From assembly GCA_040905905.1 (NCBI GenBank), contig JBBDQN010000029.1:1-64000 (forward strand): a stretch of DNA of 64,000 nucleotides, written 5' to 3'. Both the position numbers and the translations under genes were made by a program. The notes beneath the pieces are model-generated. The model did not search any database and was not told where the DNA came from. It saw only the letters and a program-made list of their open reading frames with translations. This document shows positions 50,709 through 60,084 of the stretch, in pieces. This stretch comes from JAICND01 sp040905905 (GTDB lineage: Bacteria; Actinomycetota; Acidimicrobiia; Spongiisociales; ZC4RG35). Position 1 is the first letter of the stretch, and each line of letters opens with the position of its first letter.

Positions 50709-53158
50709 CAGCCAGGATGGATGCGGCCAGGCAAGTTTTCCGCAGGGTCGTGCGCGACGCCCGGGACAAGAACAAGTGGCGCAAGATCGTCAGGGTCCGG
50801 CTTTGGATGCCTGTGGCGCTTCAGGTTCTCCTGCTTGGAGGCCTCCTGTTGTTCACGAACAACCGATTCCCTGGCTTCATCAACTCCACGAATGTCAATC
50901 AAATCCTGATCCTGGCGCTGCCACTCATCGTCGCCACGTTCGCCCAGACGAATGCCCTCCTGGTGGGCTACATCGATCTCTCGGTTGGGGCGATGATCAG
51001 CCTGGGGGTAGTGACCGCCTCCTTCCTCATCGGCGCCAATGCGACCATGGGCGGCATCCTCATTGGTGCTGGCATCATCCTTGTCTGCGGGGTGGCCCTG
51101 GGCTTGATCAATGCCGGACTGATCCGGGGGATCAGGATCCCGTCGATCATCGCCACCCTGGCAACCATGAGCATCCTCGATGGCGTCGCCCTCACCCTTC
51201 GACCCACCGCCCAAGGGGTAATCAACAGTGGGTTCGTATCAATGCTCACCACTTCGGTCGGCCCGATTCCGATCGCCTTCATCGTGATCGTCCTGTCCGC
51301 GGCCTTGTTGGACCTGTGGCTTCACGGCTCCGGGTCCGGACTCGAGTTGCGTGCGGTCGGCTTCGACGATCGATCCGCCAAACGAGGCGGCGTCAGGACC
51401 AACTGGATTCGAGTCCGCGCTCTCCTTCTCACGGCGGTGTTGGCCGCGGTGGCCTCCTTCTTCGTCATGGCCCGATCACCCATCGGGAACGCCCAGGTCG
51501 GGTCCACCTTCGCCCTCAACAGCATCACTGCTTCGGTGCTGGGAGGTGCATCGCTGGCCGGGGGACGAGCCACCTTCCTCGGCGGAACTGTGGCTGCGCT
51601 CTTGCTTGCCCTCATCCTGACCGTCCTGCCCTATCTCGGTCTATCTCCCAGTGACGGGACCATGATCATTGGCCTTCTGATCCTTCTCGGTCTGCTTCTC
51701 TTTCAGTTCGGCGACCTCAAAGAGTTGGTCAAGAGGAACTTCCGACGAGCCCGTCGCCTCGCGATTGGTAGCCGGACGCAACAGACCACGCAGGTGCCTG
51801 CGTTTTATCCCGCCGGCACCGACTTCAGAGTGACTCCCACTGGAAGGAAGCTCATCCAGGGAGGGACGGTGCTGAGCCTTGATCCCCACGTCGGCGACAT
51901 GAGCATCGGCGATGTGCTCATCGAGGGAGACCGCATCGTCAAGGTTGGGCCCAACCTCGCCAACGGCGAAGCCGAGTTGATCGACGCCACCGGGATGATC
52001 GTCATGCCCGGGTTCGTAGACTCCCATCGTCACATCTGGGAGGGCCTCCTCCGCAACATCGGGACCGACGTTCCGCTCGAGGGACGGACCAGCTACATCT
52101 CCTTCGTCCTCCACAAGCTGGCTCCCGCTTTCCGGCCCGAGGACGCCTACATCGGCAACCTGGTCTCGGCCCTGGGCGCCATCGACGCCGGCATCACCAC
52201 CCTCCTCGACTGGTCACACATCCAGGGTTCACCCGCACATACCGACGCCGTCATCCAGGCCCTCAACGACTCTGGTCTGCGCGGCGTATTCGCCTACGGC
52301 TTCCCCTGGTGGGGGAAATGGGAGGAGCGCCAGCCGAGCTGGTTCGTCCGCGCCGCTACCGAACATTTCTCCACCAAGGACCAGATGCTCACTCTGGCTC
52401 TGGCCGCCCCCGGGCCTGAGTTCACCGACTTCGAGGTGTCGCGCGACCACTGGAAGCTGGCCCGGGAGACCGGGGCCCGGATCACGACCCATGTCGGAGT
52501 GGGTACCTATGGCCAGGACGCCAAGGTCCAGGAGATGGGAACGGCCGGACTGCTCGGTCCTGACACCACCTACATCCACTGCACGACTCTCAACGACACC
52601 GAGATCCAGATGATCGTCGACACCGGCGGCACGGTCTCTTTGGCGTCACCAGTGGAGATGATGATGGGTCACGGCATGCCCCCGATCCAGAAGTTCCTGG
52701 ACCGCGGACTGCAGCCCAGCCTGAGCGTCGACGTAGAGACCAACGTCCCCGCCGACATGTTCAACCAGATGAGATCGGTCCTCACCTTGCAGCGTGGTCT
52801 TGCCAAGGCGGAGGGCAAGTCGCCGATCTCGCCCCGCGAGGTTCTCTCCTACGCCACGATCGAAGGAGCTCGGGCCAACGGTCTGGATTCCAAAGTCGGA
52901 ACTCTCACCCCCGGCAAGCAGGCAGACCTCATCATGCTTCGCACCGACCGTCTCAACGTGACTCCCCTCAACGATCCGACGACAGCCGTGGTGGTCGGGA
53001 TGGACACAGGCAACGTGGACACCGTTCTCATCGCCGGGCGCGTGATGAAGCGCGGCGGCAAGCTCCTCCACGTCGACTGGGGCGCGGTCAAGCGGATGAC
53101 CAATGCCTCTCGCGACTACGTCATCGAGAAGTCCGGATTCAAACTTCCCAAGATCTAG
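50705..53158 (+). CDS. ABC importer permease fused to amidohydrolase
   Basis: One uninterrupted frame of 817 residues encodes two full proteins. Residues about 30-345 are a CUT2/RbsC-type permease (LLVGYIDLSVGAMISLG; TASVLGGASLAGGRATFLGG). A basic linker (LVKRNFRRARRL) places the rest in the cytoplasm. Residues about 378-805 are a complete amidohydrolase (LIQGGTVLSLDP; GFVDSHRHIWEGL with H441/H443; TYIHCTTLN; LTPGKQADLIML), paralogous to that at 45.3 kb. It is the last gene of the operon, coupled to the ATPase by ATGA. An in-frame GTG at 51830 (codon 376) could start a separate enzyme, but no ribosome site precedes it. Confidence 0.9.
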   Translation: MTARMDAARQVFRRVVRDARDKNKWRKIVRVRLWMPVALQVLLLGGLLLFTNNRFPGFINSTNVNQILILALPLIVATFAQTNALLVGYIDLSVGAMISLGVVTASFLIGANATMGGILIGAGIILVCGVALGLINAGLIRGIRIPSIIATLATMSILDGVALTLRPTAQGVINSGFVSMLTTSVGPIPIAFIVIVLSAALLDLWLHGSGSGLELRAVGFDDRSAKRGGVRTNWIRVRALLLTAVLAAVASFFVMARSPIGNAQVGSTFALNSITASVLGGASLAGGRATFLGGTVAALLLALILTVLPYLGLSPSDGTMIIGLLILLGLLLFQFGDLKELVKRNFRRARRLAIGSRTQQTTQVPAFYPAGTDFRVTPTGRKLIQGGTVLSLDPHVGDMSIGDVLIEGDRIVKVGPNLANGEAELIDATGMIVMPGFVDSHRHIWEGLLRNIGTDVPLEGRTSYISFVLHKLAPAFRPEDAYIGNLVSALGAIDAGITTLLDWSHIQGSPAHTDAVIQALNDSGLRGVFAYGFPWWGKWEERQPSWFVRAATEHFSTKDQMLTLALAAPGPEFTDFEVSRDHWKLARETGARITTHVGVGTYGQDAKVQEMGTAGLLGPDTTYIHCTTLNDTEIQMIVDTGGTVSLASPVEMMMGHGMPPIQKFLDRGLQPSLSVDVETNVPADMFNQMRSVLTLQRGLAKAEGKSPISPREVLSYATIEGARANGLDSKVGTLTPGKQADLIMLRTDRLNVTPLNDPTTAVVVGMDTGNVDTVLIAGRVMKRGGKLLHVDWGAVKRMTNASRDYVIEKSGFKLPKI

Positions 53159-53159
53159 G

Positions 53160-53220
53160 ACCCCTCTTCTTGCGTACATTCCCGCCGAAAAACGGCGGGA
53201 ATGTACGCCAGAAGAGGGGT
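53160..53220. terminator. Long hairpin closing the operon
   Basis: Two 28-base arms (53160-53187 and 53193-53220) pair with one mismatch around an AAAAA loop, starting two bases after the fusion gene's TAG. The stem is unusually long for a terminator and no U-run follows, only GTTTG. It most likely ends the operon transcript or protects its 3' end; a small mobile-repeat relic is the alternative. Confidence 0.6.
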
Positions 53221-53388
53221 TTGTCGCGATCCCAGGCATACGACGCGCTCCACGAATGGATTCATCAACCCGACCACGACGAGGGACACGGACCTTGGGA
53301 GTCATACGTTGACGACCCAAGAGAGATTGCCGACCAGGCCAAGTTACGAACCGAGATCCATTGGCCCTTAACCACCTTCGCGCCCTAG
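53221..53388 (+). other. Possible small protein or gene fragment
   Basis: From TTG 53221, directly after the hairpin, an open frame encodes 55 residues rich in His, Trp and acidic residues (HEWIHQPDHDEGHGPWESYV; KLRTEIHWPLTTFAP). The composition looks protein-like, but there is no ribosome site and I do not recognise it. It may be the end of a lost gene. The remainder of 53159-53445 shows only the hairpin. Confidence 0.25.
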
Positions 53389-53445
53389 CGAAGCGGTTGC
53401 TTTAGTAGGCGCGTAAGTCGGTGACCTGTCTTGGCAAACCGGGCA

Positions 53446-54399
53446 TCAAAGGTTGATGACAACTTTTCCTTGGGCGTGTCTTGCCTCCAGGTACCGGATC
53501 GCCTCAGGGACCTCACCCAAGGGGTAACGCCTGTCTATGACCGGGGTTACTTTTCCGGCTTCGATGAGTTCTTTCAGAAGAACCAGGTCTTCTTTGCTTC
53601 GTTTCGAGAGAAACGGGACCAGCTTCTGGCTGACAAAGGGTGACATCAAGAGCGCTTTGAGCGCCCGAAGGAGTGGTCGGTCGAATGCACCCACCACTAC
53701 GAGAATCCCCCTGGGCTTTAAGACGCGCCTGCAAGCTGAGAACGAATGGTTCCCTACACAATCGAAGATAAGGTCGTAAGGTTGCCCGCCTCGTGTGAAG
53801 TCGGCCTGGGTGTAGTCAATAACGCGGTCAGCGCCAATCGATCGGACCATCTCCACATTCCTTGTGCTGCACACGCCGGTCACTTCCGCTCCGAACGACT
53901 TGGCGATCTGCACCGCGAAGGTGCCGACCCCTCCGGCCGCACCGTTGATGAGGACTTTGTGCCCGGGCTGAATCTCTCCTTTGTCTCGGAGACCCTGGAG
54001 GGCGGTGATTGCTCCCACAGGCACGGCTGCTGCTTGCTCCATGGTCAGGTTGGCCGGTTTCAGGACCAACCCTTCTTCGGAAACGCAGGCATACTCGGCC
54101 AGGGTTCTGACGCTCATGCCGAATACCTCATCGCCTGGTTGAAACTGCGATACGTTTTTACCGACCGCTTCCACCCGGCCGGCCATGTCGGCTCCTAGGC
54201 CATCGTTCTTTGGTTTGGTCAGACCCTCGCCCGCGCGCATTATGTATGGCCGGCCTCTCATGCGGTGCCAGTCGAGTGGGTTGACAGAAGCCGCCTGGAC
54301 TTTCACCAGCACCTGATTGTCCTCAGGAGTGGGGGTTTCGATATCCCGTAGTTGGAGGACATCTGGCGATCCGTACCTGTCATAGACGATGGCCCTCAT
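53446..54399 (-). CDS. Zinc-free quinone oxidoreductase-like MDR protein
   Basis: The 317-residue protein is a medium-chain dehydrogenase/reductase of the quinone oxidoreductase type. It has the N-terminal MRAIVYDRYGSPDVLQL, VQAASVNPLDWHRMRG, the NADPH motif INGAAGGVGTFAVQIAKSFG and the C-terminal YLEARHAQGKVVI. The catalytic Cys/His zinc ligands of alcohol dehydrogenases are absent. It probably reduces quinones or enones in detoxification. It diverges from the TetR gene, with strong promoter elements between, and is probably its target. Confidence 0.9.
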   Translation of the reverse strand: MRAIVYDRYGSPDVLQLRDIETPTPEDNQVLVKVQAASVNPLDWHRMRGRPYIMRAGEGLTKPKNDGLGADMAGRVEAVGKNVSQFQPGDEVFGMSVRTLAEYACVSEEGLVLKPANLTMEQAAAVPVGAITALQGLRDKGEIQPGHKVLINGAAGGVGTFAVQIAKSFGAEVTGVCSTRNVEMVRSIGADRVIDYTQADFTRGGQPYDLIFDCVGNHSFSACRRVLKPRGILVVVGAFDRPLLRALKALLMSPFVSQKLVPFLSKRSKEDLVLLKELIEAGKVTPVIDRRYPLGEVPEAIRYLEARHAQGKVVINL

Positions 54400-54441
54400 T
54401 ACGTGCTCCTAACATTCGTACGCTGTAAGATGACTTCTGTC

Positions 54442-54470
54442 AAGATAGCCATACACCGTAAGGCTGTCAA
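54442..54470 (-). promoter_or_regulatory. Sigma-70-type promoter for the quinone-oxidoreductase gene
   Basis: Read on the minus strand, TTGACA (54470-54465) and TATCTT (54447-54442) are separated by 17 bases, a near-consensus promoter 43-71 bases before the start at 54399. TTGACA recurs at 54443-54438. The TGTCAA words form a 27-base direct repeat that the TetR protein may bind. Confidence 0.6.
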
Positions 54471-54490
54471 CCCATCCGAGAGATATACAG

Positions 54491-55162
54491 ATGGCTACTC
54501 AAACTGATGCAAGCCCCGAGCCCCGTATCCCATTGAGCAAAGAGCGGGTTCTGCGGGCAGCCATCAGCCTCGCTGATGAGGGTGGAATCGAGGCACTCAC
54601 GATGCGCAAGCTCGCTCAGGAACTCGGGGTCGAGGCGATGTCGCTCTACTACCACGTCAACAACAAGGACGACATCCTGGATGGCATCGTCGATACCGTG
54701 GTTAGCGAGATCGACTTGCCTTCCAAGAAAGCCGACTGGAAGACGGCCATACGCCAAAGCGCAATTTCAGCCCACGACGTTCTCTTACGCCATCCATGGG
54801 CATGCAGACTCATGTTGTCCCACACCAGGGTCCTGCTCGGGCGGTTGCGCTACATGGACTCTTTGCTCGCCGCTCTTCGGGAGGGGGGCTTCTCGCCGGA
54901 GATGACCCACCACGCCTATCACGCCCTGGACAGCCACATCATGGGTTTCACGTTATGGGAGGCGAGCTTTACGTTCACCGCCGAGGATCTTCCAAAGCTC
55001 GGGGCAACCTTCCTCCAGGAGCTACCAACCGGCGAGTACCCCTACTTAGTCGAACACGTCGAGCAGCACCTCAAGGAGTCCAGCCAGGAGGAGGAAGGCG
55101 AGTTCGAGTTCGGGCTCGATCTGATCCTTGACGGCCTCGAGAGGCTCCTGGCAACGACTTGA
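54491..55162 (+). CDS. TetR-family regulator (TetR_C_1-like)
   Basis: The 223-residue protein has a TetR HTH (about 18-65; LTMRKLAQELGVEAMSLYYH) followed by VNNKDDILDGIVDTVVSEID. It has the longer C-terminal ligand domain of TetR_C_1 proteins (ALDSHIMGFTLWEASFTF). It probably represses the divergent quinone oxidoreductase gene and senses its toxic substrate. The starts are 92 bases apart with promoter elements between them. Confidence 0.92.
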   Translation: MATQTDASPEPRIPLSKERVLRAAISLADEGGIEALTMRKLAQELGVEAMSLYYHVNNKDDILDGIVDTVVSEIDLPSKKADWKTAIRQSAISAHDVLLRHPWACRLMLSHTRVLLGRLRYMDSLLAALREGGFSPEMTHHAYHALDSHIMGFTLWEASFTFTAEDLPKLGATFLQELPTGEYPYLVEHVEQHLKESSQEEEGEFEFGLDLILDGLERLLATT

Positions 55163-55194
55163 GAGAGGCCGAACGTTGCTTCAGATAGTTGGCT

Positions 55195-57303
55195 TCATAC
55201 GGGTTTCAGATCGAGGCGTCGCAATAGTTGGGCGTTGATGGCGACGATCACTGTGGAGGCGCTCATCAGCACCGCCGCCGCGGCTGGGGCAAGGACGATC
55301 CCGGCCCAAGCCAGGGCCCCGGCGGCAAGGGGGATGGCGACCACGTTATATCCTGTGGCCCAAACAAGATTTTGGATCATCTTGCGGTATCCGGCCTGGG
55401 AGAGCCGGCGGATCCCGACTACTCCTCTTGGGTCGTCGGAGGCGAGAACGATCCCGGCCGATTCGATGGCCACATCGGTGCCGGCGCCGATAGCGATGCC
55501 GACGTCGGCCTGGGCCAAGGCGGGGGCATCATTTACTCCGTCACCAACCATCGCCACTCGCAACCCTCCTCGTTGTAGTTCAGCAACCCTGGAGTGCTTG
55601 TCCTCAGGTAGAACTTCGGCAAGAATTTCGTCGATTTCGAGCTCGTCTCCTACCGCCTGGGCGACCTGGTGGGCATCACCCGTGATCAGTGCCACCCGCA
55701 CTCCAAGCTGGTGGAGCTGGCTCACCGCCTGGCGGGATTCGGGTCGGATTTCGTCTTCCAGGGAAAGCGCACCGTATACCTTTCCGTCCTTGATCACGTA
55801 GAGGATGGCGGCCCCTCGCTCTTTCCAACCGTCGGCTGAAGCCCTCACGGGATCAGGCACCTCGAGACTCCGCTCCCGGATAAGGGCCGGCCCCCCGACC
55901 GCAACCTCCGAATTCCCGATATTCGCTTCCACCCCGCGGCCACTCATCGATCGGAAACCGGACGCCACCGGGACCTCACTTTCCCGGGCCGCGGTGACTA
56001 TGGCTCGCGCCAACGGATGCTCCGAGTCGGCCTCGACGGCAGCGGCGAGGGCTAATAGTCCGGCTTCGTCCCCGTCGATGGCCGTGACGGCAGTAACACG
56101 ATGACTCCCCTTGGTCAGGGTGCCGGTCTTGTCAAACAGGACCACGTCAACGCTTCGCATCCGTTCCAGGGCGAGCCGGTCCTTGACCAGGATCCCGTTG
56201 CGGGCGGCGAGACCAGTGGAGATGGCGATCACCAGCGGTATCGCCAGACCGAGGGCGTGGGGACAGGCGATCACGAGTACCGCGACCGTCCGTACCACCG
56301 CCTGATCCGGCATTCCGGCAACCAGCCATGCCACCGCGGTTGTAGCCGCGGCGGCAATCGCGATATAGAACAGGAGAGCTGCCGCCCGGTCGGCGAGCAC
56401 CTGGGCCCTGGAGCGAGACTGTTGGGCCTGGGCGACCAGCCGTTGGATCCCGGCCAGGGCGGTGTCATCGCCGACCGCCTCGACCTTGACACGCATCGAC
56501 GTGTCGGTGGCCACGGTGCCCGCTATCACCCTGTCGCCCGGACGCTTGGCGACCGGCTTCGATTCGCCGGTCACCATCGACTCGTCGATTTCGACCTCAC
56601 CCTCGAAGATCGCTCCGTCGGCGGGGACCCGACCACCGGGTCTGACCAGCACCAGATCACCCACCCGAAGCGCTCCCACCGGCACTGTTTCGATCCCACT
56701 ACCGGTGATCCGTTCGGCCTCGTCGGGCAACAGTTCTGCCAAAGCGGCCAAGGCTCCCCGGGCCTGGCCGATGGCGCGCATTTCCATCCAATGCCCGAGG
56801 AGCATGATCGTGATCAGGGCGGCCAGCTCCCACCAGAATTCGAGATCGAACCAGCCCAATGTGGTGGCCAGTGAGGCGGAGAAAGCGACGGCGATCGCCA
56901 TCCCGATCAGCAGCATCATCCCCGGCCGGCGGTCCCGAACCTCCTCAACGGCCCCTTTCAGGAACGGCGCACCGCCATAGATAAAGATCACCGTCCCCAG
57001 CACCGGTGCTACCAACTCAGAGCCCGGGAAATCAGGAGTGCGGTAGCCCAACCACTCCTGGATCATCTCGCTGAAGAGGATGACTGGCAGGGTCAGCACA
57101 AACGAGAGCCAGAATCGATCCCGGAACATGGCCACGCTGTGGCCGGCATGTTTGTCATGTCCGCCCGCGTGGCCGTCATGGTCGGGCCCGGTGTGACCTG
57201 CGGTAGTGTGCCGGTGAGACGCTGACGGGTCGTTGCTCACAGCCGCGGCAGGCTCGTGGGCCTTTTGACCCTTGTCGTGATCCTGATAGTCATGACCTGT
57301 CAT
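55195..57303 (-). CDS. copB: CopB-type copper P-type ATPase with His-rich N-terminus
   Basis: The 702-residue protein has a His-rich tail (residues about 1-55; [20 protein letters not shown]) in place of CxxC domains. The helix motif is CPH ([15 protein letters not shown]), which marks P1B-3 CopB pumps rather than CPC-type CopA. The catalytic Asp lies in [10 protein letters not shown], the P1B HP in SEHPLARAI and the hinge in [16 protein letters not shown]. It exports copper, possibly Cu(II) or Ag(I). ATG 57303 follows GGAGAA; no copper regulator gene is adjacent. Confidence 0.93.
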   Translation of the reverse strand: MTGHDYQDHDKGQKAHEPAAAVSNDPSASHRHTTAGHTGPDHDGHAGGHDKHAGHSVAMFRDRFWLSFVLTLPVILFSEMIQEWLGYRTPDFPGSELVAPVLGTVIFIYGGAPFLKGAVEEVRDRRPGMMLLIGMAIAVAFSASLATTLGWFDLEFWWELAALITIMLLGHWMEMRAIGQARGALAALAELLPDEAERITGSGIETVPVGALRVGDLVLVRPGGRVPADGAIFEGEVEIDESMVTGESKPVAKRPGDRVIAGTVATDTSMRVKVEAVGDDTALAGIQRLVAQAQQSRSRAQVLADRAAALLFYIAIAAAATTAVAWLVAGMPDQAVVRTVAVLVIACPHALGLAIPLVIAISTGLAARNGILVKDRLALERMRSVDVVLFDKTGTLTKGSHRVTAVTAIDGDEAGLLALAAAVEADSEHPLARAIVTAARESEVPVASGFRSMSGRGVEANIGNSEVAVGGPALIRERSLEVPDPVRASADGWKERGAAILYVIKDGKVYGALSLEDEIRPESRQAVSQLHQLGVRVALITGDAHQVAQAVGDELEIDEILAEVLPEDKHSRVAELQRGGLRVAMVGDGVNDAPALAQADVGIAIGAGTDVAIESAGIVLASDDPRGVVGIRRLSQAGYRKMIQNLVWATGYNVVAIPLAAGALAWAGIVLAPAAAAVLMSASTVIVAINAQLLRRLDLKPV

Positions 57304-57419
57304 TGTGGCTTCTCCGGAAGATGAGCTGACCATTCAGTGACCGATGGCGCGTCGCCGGCCTCTGCGAGCCGTCTTCCGGAGGCCAACACCGCTTGGGCAC
57401 GGCTCGATAGGATCCGGCC

Positions 57420-58646
57420 GTGAATCCCCGACGGCGCTTGACCGCCACTCTGTTTTCGGGCGCCGGCCTTGGTATGACCGGCTATATCGGCGCGGTGACC
57501 GTCTCCACCCTGGCGGTGCAGGACATCACCGGTTCGCCATTACAGGCCGGGCTGGCAACGGCCACGGCAGTGGTCGGCAGCGCAATCGGTACAAACGTGA
57601 TGGCATGGTCGGTGCCTCGGCTGGGAAGACGGCCAGGAATGGTGGCTGCGTCGTTGGTGGCGGCCATTGGTGGGGTCGTAGGTGTAGTGGCTATCGATCG
57701 GGCCCAACTTTCGCTTTTGCTCGGGTCGATGTTCTTGATCGGCTTTGGCCAGGCGGCGGTCCATCTCTCCCGCTACGCCGCGGGAGACATGTACCCGACT
57801 CAGAGCCGGGCAGGGGCAATCAGCCTTGTCGTGTGGGCGGGAACCATAGGCTCAGTAGCCGGGCCGGCCTTGCTGGAAGGCTCCGCCAACGTCGCCACGG
57901 CCTTGCGACTCCCGGAACTGGCCGGTGGATACCTGGCGGCGGCGGTCTTCATGGGATTGGCCACGCTCCTCTATGCCGTGGCACTCCGCCCCGATCCTGC
58001 CCAGCTCACTGTCCTCGATGCCCCTGATACCGCGATCGGTTCGCGTCTCGGGCTGGGGGCGGGTCTGGCTCGACCCAACGTGCGCCTCGCATTGGTCGGG
58101 CTGGTTGTGGGGCAGTTGGTGATGGTGCTCATAATGACCGGAACCCCAATCCATGTCCGCGACCACGGACACGGACTGAGTCTGGTCGGACTCGTCATTA
58201 GCGGCCATACCTTCGGGATGTTCGCCTTCTCACCACTCACAGGAAAGCTGGCCAATCGCTTCGGCAGGGTCCCGGTGATGATGGCGGGCCAGGCCCTTTT
58301 GTTCATAGCCGCGCTCTTGGCGGCCCTGGCTCCTGTTACCTCAACCCCTCTCCTCGTGACTGCCCTGTTCCTGCTGGGCGTCGGTTGGAACCTTGGGTTC
58401 GTAGCCGGCAGCGCCCTGGTGGGTGAGGGCTTGCAGCCGGCCGTACGGGCTCGTCTACAGGGAGTGGTCGACGGATTGACCTGGACGTCCTCGGCCGTCG
58501 CCGCGGTCTCCTCGGGTGCGCTGCTGCAGGTAGCGGGCTTTCAGTCGCTGGCGATCCTGGGTGCCAGCCTGGTTTTCATCCCCGCGGTGGTCCTGTTGCG
58601 CCTCCGACGGCGGCTAGACCCGGCAGTGGCTACGGCACCGGGCTGA
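57420..58646 (+). CDS. MFS transporter
   Basis: The 408-residue protein has twelve predicted helices and MFS features: the loop GTNVMAWSVPRLGRRPGMVA between helices 2 and 3, and its second-half copy SPLTGKLANRFGRVPVMMAG. It may efflux drugs or metabolites. GTG 57420 is the start. It diverges from copB across 116 bases, but no functional link is evident. Confidence 0.9.
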   Translation: MNPRRRLTATLFSGAGLGMTGYIGAVTVSTLAVQDITGSPLQAGLATATAVVGSAIGTNVMAWSVPRLGRRPGMVAASLVAAIGGVVGVVAIDRAQLSLLLGSMFLIGFGQAAVHLSRYAAGDMYPTQSRAGAISLVVWAGTIGSVAGPALLEGSANVATALRLPELAGGYLAAAVFMGLATLLYAVALRPDPAQLTVLDAPDTAIGSRLGLGAGLARPNVRLALVGLVVGQLVMVLIMTGTPIHVRDHGHGLSLVGLVISGHTFGMFAFSPLTGKLANRFGRVPVMMAGQALLFIAALLAALAPVTSTPLLVTALFLLGVGWNLGFVAGSALVGEGLQPAVRARLQGVVDGLTWTSSAVAAVSSGALLQVAGFQSLAILGASLVFIPAVVLLRLRRRLDPAVATAPG

Positions 58647-58677
58647 TTCTCAGCGATGCCCAGGTAGGGCCCTAGCG

Positions 58678-58725
58678 TCTCAAGGCGTCATCGATCGATG
58701 GCGTCGGCTCGGGCCGCCTTGGAGA
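58678..58725. terminator. Imperfect hairpin after the MFS gene
   Basis: TCTCAAGGCG (58678-58687) and CGCCTTGGAGA (58715-58725) pair with one bulged base around a loop that contains ATCGATCGAT. It lies 31 bases after the MFS stop. No T-run follows. The rest of 58647-58823 shows nothing. Confidence 0.35.
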
Positions 58726-58823
58726 AACAAGAGCGACCCCGGGCCATTTCATCATGTGTCACCCAACCGGGGGCGGCCATCCGTCTGTAGTGGAGAAATC
58801 TCAACATCTCACTGTGACGATGG

Positions 58824-59591
58824 ATGAAGAACCCAATGAACCGGCCCGAGCTGATGACTGAGACCAAGCAGTCGCCAAATCAGGAACGATCCGAGCGCCT
58901 GATCGAAGAGATGCGGGTGCTCATCGTCGCCGGAATTCCCGTCGGTATGCTCGTCGCTGGCGTCGGAAGCCGGCTTGCGATGCTGCTGCTTCGAGTGACA
59001 TCTCCCGACTTTGTGGTTGGCCTCACCAGCGATGACGGGTTCACCATCGGCCAAGTCACGGTGGCAGGCACTTACAACCTATTGCTGCTCGGCGCCGCGG
59101 TCGGCATCATCGGTGCTGGCGCCTACAAGATGGTCGCACCCTGGCTTATCGGACCGACCTGGTTCCGCCGCCTTACGACTGGTCTGGGGTCGGCTGCGGT
59201 CGTCGGTTCGATGCTCGTGCACGCCGGCGGCATCGACTTCACAGTACTCAAGCCCACCTGGCTGGCGATCGGGCTCTTCGTCGCCCTCCCCGGTGTGTTC
59301 GGCACCGTCATAGGCTCGGCCGTTGATGCCGTCGGCGAGCCAGACTCGTGGACCGCACAAGGTCGACGACGCTGGTTGCTCCCCCTCATCGCCGTAGGCT
59401 GCTTCCCTTTCACAGTGCTGTTTCTCTTCTTCGCACTCGTCATAGTGGGATTCTGGGTAGTCGTTGAGCCCTCGCCAACTCAGCGTTTGCGCAGGATCCC
59501 CGTATTCAGACATGCAGCCCGGTCCGTCTGGCTGCTCATCGCGATTGCTGGACTCGTCGCACTCGTGAGGGACATTGAGGAACTCATGTGA
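58824..59591 (+). CDS. Multi-helix membrane protein of unknown function
   Basis: The 255-residue protein has a soluble acidic N-terminus and about six hydrophobic helices (VLIVAGIPVGMLVAGVG; GTYNLLLLGAAVGIIGAGAY; WLAIGLFVALPGVFGTVIG; LLPLIAVGCFPFTVLFLFFA). I do not recognise a functional family. Alternative starts are ATG 58836 or ATG 58854. It is convergent with the SRPBCC gene and stands alone. Confidence 0.7.
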   Translation: MKNPMNRPELMTETKQSPNQERSERLIEEMRVLIVAGIPVGMLVAGVGSRLAMLLLRVTSPDFVVGLTSDDGFTIGQVTVAGTYNLLLLGAAVGIIGAGAYKMVAPWLIGPTWFRRLTTGLGSAAVVGSMLVHAGGIDFTVLKPTWLAIGLFVALPGVFGTVIGSAVDAVGEPDSWTAQGRRRWLLPLIAVGCFPFTVLFLFFALVIVGFWVVVEPSPTQRLRRIPVFRHAARSVWLLIAIAGLVALVRDIEELM

Positions 59592-59629
59592 GATGAAATC
59601 GAAACCAGAGCCGACCCGGGCCCTACAAG

Positions 59630-60064
59630 TCAGTTGACAACAGCAGGGTTGGCCTTGCCCGATTCGGCGACCGCCACAAGGTTGTCAAGAAATCGAATCC
59701 ACGCAGGCGTGATGACCTGGATGATCGGGTCGTCGGGGTCAAACCCTCTGTGTGTGAACAACAATCGCGTCTTGTCACCTTCGGAACCGGAGAGTTCAAA
59801 TCGGATCGTCGTACCTTGCCACCAGGGCGGGCTCTGAGGGATGTGCCACTCCACTGCGGTATCAGATACGGCAATAACCTCGAGATCAAATACAACCGGC
59901 GATGTCGGAAACGTCACATGGAAGGTGTCACCGACTGTGCCGGCGGCACCGTCGACCTTGTCGGACCACCACCCCGCAATTCCCTGTGGGTTGTCGAGCC
60001 ATCGCTTCATCGCCAATGGCGGGCAGCCCGCTTCGAATTGAGCCTTGATCGAATAGTCACCCAT
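59630..60064 (-). CDS. SRPBCC-family protein (AHSA1-like)
   Basis: The 144-residue protein has the helix-grip pattern of SRPBCC proteins: GIAGWWSDKVDGAAGTVGDT, VEWHIPQSPPWWQGTTIRFE and FTHRGFDPDD. Such proteins bind hydrophobic ligands or help Hsp90. ATG 60064 has GAGAGG upstream; an earlier ATG at 60085 is less likely. It diverges from an ArsR gene that is itself followed by another SRPBCC gene. Confidence 0.83.
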   Translation of the reverse strand: MGDYSIKAQFEAGCPPLAMKRWLDNPQGIAGWWSDKVDGAAGTVGDTFHVTFPTSPVVFDLEVIAVSDTAVEWHIPQSPPWWQGTTIRFELSGSEGDKTRLLFTHRGFDPDDPIIQVITPAWIRFLDNLVAVAESGKANPAVVN

Positions 60065-60084
60065 TACGGTCCTCTCTTTGGTCA

